Below, one piece after another: positions 59,045-64,000 of a stretch of 64,000 bases of DNA. The notes under the pieces were generated by a model. It made no database searches. It saw only the letters and a list, made by a program, of their open reading frames with translations, and was not told the DNA's origin. Position numbers and translations under genes: made by a program. Source of the DNA: Cryptomeria japonica (taxonomy: Eukaryota > Streptophyta > Pinopsida > Cupressales > Cupressaceae); contig NC_081414.1 of NCBI RefSeq assembly GCF_030272615.1, forward strand, positions 821,867,896 through 821,931,895, read 5' to 3'. Each line of letters starts with the position of its first letter. Within the stretch, counting starts at the first letter, position 1.

Positions 59045-60435
59045 TGTAAAGATCTGATGCCAATAGCTAACAAGATGAGAGGGGAGGCTGAATCATACAA
59101 ACTTAATCTTTCATAAAATCAACAGATTCAACTTCGGTAAGTTATACGTCAGCAATATAACCAAAAACTGCTAAACATGCTAACTCATAAACACATAATC
59201 ATCATAACACATATAACACCAGATTTAATGTGGAAACCCAAATAGGGAAAAACCACTGTGGGATTTCGGACCCACTAAGAAATATACTCTTCTAGAGTAT
59301 GCTCGGTTAAAAGCAAATCCTATTAAAGATCACAAATGCATTGCTAGATGTGACTCGGTTAAGGGATTTCCCTTAGACTTGTTAGAGTCTTGCACTTTGT
59401 TAGAAGTGACCTTGTCAAAGGATTTCAAACACTCATTTAGAATGTTACCTTGCTAGAGGGTTTACAAATAAGATTGTTAAGTCCACTCGGTTAAGAGATT
59501 TCCTGTCACTTACAAAATAAACAATAGTAAAAATATATCTGCAACTTTACATCAAAAATGCTAAAGCAGATTCCTATTTGCTCAATACTGTCAAGTCATA
59601 GGACTTATCTTGTCCCTCTGCTGGGCTCCTTACTTTGTTATTCAAACAGGTCTTCAAGCTTCTGTGCTCGGTAATCACTATGTAGCATCCTTGTGCTTAC
59701 ACTTGCACACATACATTGTTCATCAATAATTTCTTATTTATAAACAATTTGCTAACCGCTGAATTTCCTTGATCACATTTCCCATGATCAATCATAGCCA
59801 TCAGATCTTCAATCTTGACTAGGTTCAATGTATCCTTCAACCTAAAAAATGTTTTACTACACCTAGGAACTTGCATTCCATTCTTGGAACTTGTGCTAGG
59901 GTATTGCAGTTCAAATCTGTGTTGTAGATCTAGCTCTTGAATTTTCAAAGTTGTAGATCCTTAACAAACTTCCATCGGTAGACATTTTGCCTTCATTAAC
60001 CGATATCAATAACCTTAGGGTTTACTGACTAGGTTCTTTGCTCGATGACTTAGTATAGTGTTAACCTTACAATCAACAACATATGTAGGATATCAAAATA
60101 ATCTAAACATCATGATCTCATCATTGTCTAACTCGCTAACAGTTGCCCATTGAATAACTTGTTTCTCCCCTTATTCATCACATTCTTTTTGAGTCTTTTA
60201 CTGACAACTTAATTCTCTTCAAATCAATCTTCTCAAGATATGGCAACATCATACTGAATCAAAATATCAATTTCTTTACATGAATGACAAAATAATGTTA
60301 TTAGGATAGTAATCATCCTTTCACAGTTATATCATAAATCTCCAACAACCTTCTCAATATCCTCTAAAAAATGCCAACAATCTCTTTTATCTATTGTAAT
60401 GCCAACAATCTCCTTTTTCTGTTGTAATGCCAACA
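59045..60435 (-). repeat. 5' LTR of copia C
   Basis: 1391 bp, same ends as the 3' copy. It lacks about 130 bp near 59969 that the other copy has at 53877-54005. The TATA box is conserved at 59735-59746. The ORFs at 58934-59116 and 59697-59948 are shadows. Confidence 0.93.
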
Positions 60436-60440
60436 TAATG

Positions 60441-61412
60441 GACGATGCAGAATGACTTGTGATCTGTTTGAGATTGTTTCATTCTATGAAAAGTGTTTGG
60501 ATGGTCAGGATTGGACCGCTTGTAATTGCACACCTAAGATGCTTAGGGTTTATGCTACTGACCTAATTGTTGTCTATAAGGTCAATGATGTTTGTTATTG
60601 TAAGTGTTGGCAAAAGTTGTGTATGTATCCGAGTGATGAGATACTTGCCAGACTAGTGAGTGAAAACTGCAAAGCATGATTGTAGAGTAGAGGAACTGAA
60701 AAGGATCTACCTTAGCATATAGTGTTGTTATCAGATCAGAGTTTTACCTATTGTCTTCTAACCATTTCAACAGAAGGAAAATCCCTTCTCCAGGTAGCTT
60801 TAATAGGCTTACTATAAATCTTCTAACCAGGTGACTCGATCTCATTGATTTCTTTAAATCCTCTAGCGAGGTAACCTTTAACAGGGTATATAGCCATCCC
60901 TTAACTAGGTGATCTTTAACAGGATCGGTTCCTAGAAGAACCTTATTGTAAATTCTTTAACCGGACTAGGCTACTAATAGAGCGAGCTTCAAAAGAGTTC
61001 AAAACAAGCTTGTGGGTATTTATCCCCACTGTGGTTTTTCCCATTTGGGTTTCCACATGAAAAATTTGTGTGTCTTGAGTTGTGCATTTTTCATGTGATG
61101 ATTAAGCATTCTTTGTTTGAGTGATTATGCATGCAAAGGTAATGGTTATGGTATTGCTGATACACCACATGCATATGTTTATGGGTGAAGTAGTTATCAA
61201 GTATTGAATGTATTTGAAGTGTTCAGTTTCATCAGTTTATGTTGTCTAAAGTCTTACTGTATTTAACTGGTATTGCCATGGTTTAGTTTAGTAATGAAGA
61301 TAATCGGTTAGCATTGTTTTAACTTGATAAGTTGCAGAGAAGTTTTTGTATGTACTGATTCACCCCCACTCTCAATACCTATTAGGGTATTTGCTGTTCA
61401 TCATTATTCATT
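60441..61412 (+). repeat. 3' LTR of copia A, second part
   Basis: Ends with TGATTCACCCCCACTCTC and then GTTCATCATTATTCA, matching the 5' LTR remnant at 28230-28296. The block CCACTGTGGTTTTTCCC then ATTTGGGTTTCCACAT near 61028 is the inverse of the block in copia C, as expected for opposite orientation. The combined LTR is about 1.4 kb. The ORF at 60452-60679 is spurious. Confidence 0.85.
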
Positions 61413-62450
61413 GGAAGGGACTTTTGCAAAATCAGGATGATAAAGAGAACAATGCACTTAAGGAACAATGTCAGAAATTGAGTCAGGAGAACATGGTTAT
61501 GAAGAATGAGATGCAAGCTATGACTATGAGGATGTCTAAGGAGATTAAGGACAGAAAGAAAAAGGAAGAAAATCTTGTTGTATCCCTAAAGAACAAATTT
61601 GAAGAATGTGGTAGGTTGGTTCATGAAAATGAGATGTTGAGGTCTAATTTGGTACAATCCCAGAGCAATGAGAAAGAGATTGAGAGATAAATGTCAATAC
61701 TAAGAGATGACTTAATTGCTACAAGTGAGTACAAAGAAAAATTCAAGATCAGCTCAACACAACTTTATGATTTACTGAAGAGACAGAGGCAGATTGGAAA
61801 TTCTAGTGGACTTGGATTTGAGCAAGGATAGAGTTTCAGTATTGCTAATGAAGGTCAAAACCATAAGGCACCGGTAAGACAATTCAATTCTTATAAATTT
61901 CCCGGTAAATGTTCTAAATGCAATAAAATATGTCATAAGATAGAATATTGCATAATGAATGTAAAATGCTATGCTTGTGGAAAATTTGGACATACGGCTA
62001 ATCAGTGCAGGTCAAGCAATTTCATTAGTTTTAGCAAGGCAATTCAAAAGAACAATGTTACATGTTATGCATGCAATGAAGTTGGACATATTGCTAAGTT
62101 CTGTAGAAGAAGAAATCCACCGGTTAGCAATGGAAGATCAAACGATAAAGGAAAAGAGAAGGTTAATTAAATTCGACAAGATCATACTCAGAGATGGGTT
62201 AGAAAGATTGAAGAGAAATCATTAGATGGGAATGTCCCGGTTAGCTATCTGACAAAAGAGGATACTCCTACACCGATAGTAAGCTCATCTGGTAACTAAG
62301 GAAGATTCCTTAGGGGTAGGCAAATTTCATGGAAGATGATGCATATGCCCCTAGAGGAGATTCTAGAAGATGTTCCAAATATTAGAAAGGATTATCTGAC
62401 ATTGATATGTTTAGAGTGAGATCTGGTATCTTTCACCAGTAGTCATTTAT
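61413..62450 (+). pseudogene. Copia-type gag C-terminal part with zinc knuckles
   Basis: One frame from 61346 on gives a charged coiled-coil-like stretch (KEQCQKLSQENMVMKNEMQA, FEECGRLVHENEMLRSNL). Cysteine motifs follow: CSKCNKICHKIEYC (odd Cys before His), CYACGKFGHTANQC and CYACNEVGHIAKFC; the last two are perfect CCHC knuckles. Stops (TAA after EIER, TAG in EQGxSFS) sit at Gln-like positions. Coiled coil plus several knuckles is typical of larger copia gag proteins. The capsid domain and start are missing; the fragment joins the copia A LTR end directly. Confidence 0.75.
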
Positions 62451-62671
62451 GTCAATAAAAAATTAGGGTTTTCGTGATGGATAAAAGGTCAATTACACTT
62501 CATTGTTATTCACCTAGCATTCAGAGTGATTTTAGAGAAATTCAAAGTGACTTACTACAATCAGAAGCTATTCAGAGGTGATCAGATTTCTTCTTGAGCT
62601 ATCACATTGACATTTGGAAGGATTTGTTATAGGTTTTCACCAGAAGCATTCTAAAGGTATATTCTTGAATC
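62451..62671 (+). other. Spacer between gag fragment and unknown ORF
   Basis: No motif seen. The frame before it ends in several stops and the next open block starts with ATG at 62672. Confidence 0.4.
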
Positions 62672-64000
62672 ATGGAATTAGGATCATCTTCTGCTCCTAT
62701 TTTCATTGCAAATCCAACTGTAGTAGAGGTTAAAGACCGCCCAAGGCCAATTTTCAAATGGTATCTATATGTGGCTACCAAGAAAGATTTAGTTGGAGCA
62801 TTTTCTCGCATTCTAGAGGGAGTGGTATATGTGGAAGATGTTAGGGCCTATATTCATTGTCATATAGAGGACTTAGGCACTTCAGAGATCAAGGGGATGT
62901 ATATGAATGAACTCATGGGAGAATCTGGTAAAATCAAACCAACATATAAACACATCAACGATCTAGGGTTCACTGATATTTTGGATATTTTGGAGTTCGA
63001 GGACGAGATAGTTAGATATATACTAAGAAAAGTACATGGGGAATTCATATGGCTAGACCGACCCTACAAAATCACTAAGGAAGCCATCTAGGCAATTATT
63101 GGTTTTCCATTGGTAGGGCAAAATATGGATAAGAAAGTATCAAATGACTTCATAAGGAAGATATCTGGTGCCACATCAAACAAGAGATCAATGAAGGTGA
63201 GTACCATCACCGACACCAATATCAAGTTTGGCAACATGATCATAGGCTACAAGGTAACTCAGTCTAACCGACTGAATTCAGTTTCAAGTTCATGTATTTT
63301 GGCCATATATAGGATGATGAGAGAAAATATCAAGTTAGATTTTTGTGACTGGATGCTTGAGGAGTTATTTATCAATTTAGGGAAGATTAAAGGTGTGAAG
63401 AAGGGAATATTTTGGTATGGAAATCTATTGGTGTGCTCAATGTTATACTTTTTGAATGATACTCCCAGTTCTGGAAGGAAGCAATGGGCTTTTGACATCC
63501 TGGTAGGAAAATAGCTAAAACAATCAATTGCTACATTGGGAAGTCTTAGAGATGATAAGGTATGGGGTTACTTCAAAGCTTTTCAAAAATCTATGGGTTA
63601 TAGAATAAGAGTACCTGAGTATATAGTAGAGAAATACTCTACCGACATATGTTTCATGGTCAAGAAAGATGAGACTCTCATGGAGGAAGTCAATCCCCAA
63701 AAGATTTGGATAGCTAAAATGGGTTATGAGGTGGACGCATTAATTCTTGATGCATATGCAAAAAATTCTACTTGATGCAGATATAAATGAAGCAAAAAAA
63801 ACCTTGCGGAACAACACCACAAATGACTCTTGAGGTTGAAACTAAGTTCAACCAAAAGAAAAGGGAAAAACAAGAAGGTAAGGCAAGCAAGTTTGTACAA
63901 GAAGTTTCAAAGGACATTAAGGCACTCATTGATGCTATCTCAAAGAAAGGGGGAAAGAGGAAGGATCTGGTAGTTCACATTGAACCCGTGACTGCATATT
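62672..64000 (+). pseudogene. Long ORF of unknown function downstream of gag, partial at window end
   Basis: One frame runs 62672-63775 with only two TAG codons (after KITKEAI and after DILVGK). It starts MELGSSSAPIFIANP. Recognisable segments are WLDRPYKITKEAI, NDFIRKISGATSNKRSMKVS, IGYKVTQSNRLNSVSSSCI, FCDWMLEELFINLGKIKG and GIFWYGNLLVCSMLYF. After one frameshift at about 63775 a Lys-rich tail continues to the window edge (KREKQEGKASKFVQEVSKDI). I see no polymerase, integrase or protease motif. The pattern is that of a retroelement-carried accessory protein, but I cannot name the family. Confidence 0.5.

Larger units (their letters stand above)
52947..60435 (-). mobile_element. Copia C, complete element with two LTRs
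   Basis: Order on the minus strand: 5' LTR (60435-59045), PBS, gag, protease, integrase, RT, RNase H, polypurine tract, 3' LTR (54463-52947). Flanks read GAATG (52942-52946) and TAATG (60436-60440), a 5-bp duplication with one change. It inserted into the 3' LTR of copia A, a related element in opposite orientation. The two LTRs differ by many substitutions and a deletion of about 130 bp in the 5' copy, so the insertion is not recent. Confidence 0.93.

Noticed and set aside
60452-60679. 75-codon ORF with several Cys
   Set aside because: It lies within the second part of the copia A LTR; Cys spacing fits no zinc motif.

Overview
The window is repeat-rich nuclear DNA of a large plant genome. 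It holds no tRNA, no rRNA and no intact host gene that I can support. Plant affiliation rests on Ty1/copia and Tat-lineage Ty3 retrotransposons, a plant mobile domain (PMD) gene, introns with GT..AG ends, and premature stops that look like deamination of methylated CG and CHG sites. The scale of nesting fits a gymnosperm-like genome, but that is inference.

Layout. 1-700 is a degenerate CCCTAA telomere-like array; 931-1110 is a foldback repeat; the DNA up to about 3.5 kb is otherwise AT-rich without genes. About 3509-16100 is a minus-strand Tat-lineage Ty3 element lacking its 5' end. It has a candidate 3' LTR and polypurine tract, a degenerate intron-containing PMD gene in antisense (6057-9390), then integrase, a second (archaeal-type) RNase H, RT/RNase H and a G-patch-like segment. 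17041-22690 is a plus-strand copia element (copia D), split by a 2.7-kb non-coding LTR element (18266-20963, minus) with PBS, polypurine tract and near-matching target duplications. 22691-28154 is the 5' part of another Ty3 element: a 3.3-kb LTR, a PBS-like motif and gag-like ORFs.

28230-61412 is one copia element (copia A, plus strand) broken by nested insertions. Its integrase frame stops at 30042 and resumes at 50326. Between lies a 20.3-kb insertion with long terminal inverted repeats (TIRs) and a near-matching 4-bp target duplication. That insertion carries a palindromic satellite array (31200-32033 and 44277-46073), interrupted by a second TIR transposon of 12.2 kb (32034-44276) with a perfect 4-bp ACCC duplication, and a truncated minus-strand copia (copia B, 46074-50064). 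The 12.2-kb element is the most interesting unit. It has a spliced DDE-type transposase pseudogene with a GHGKGEHDG motif, a second multi-exon gene of unknown function, a 350-bp satellite between the two convergent genes, an 825-bp polypurine block and palindromes near its ends. The 3' LTR of copia A (52506-52946 plus 60441-61412) is split by a complete minus-strand copia with both LTRs (copia C, 52947-60435).

61413-64000 holds a retroelement gag fragment with zinc knuckles and a long ORF of unknown function that runs past the window edge.

Nearly all coding sequences are pseudogenes. Copia B is the best preserved: one frame with three premature TAG codons.
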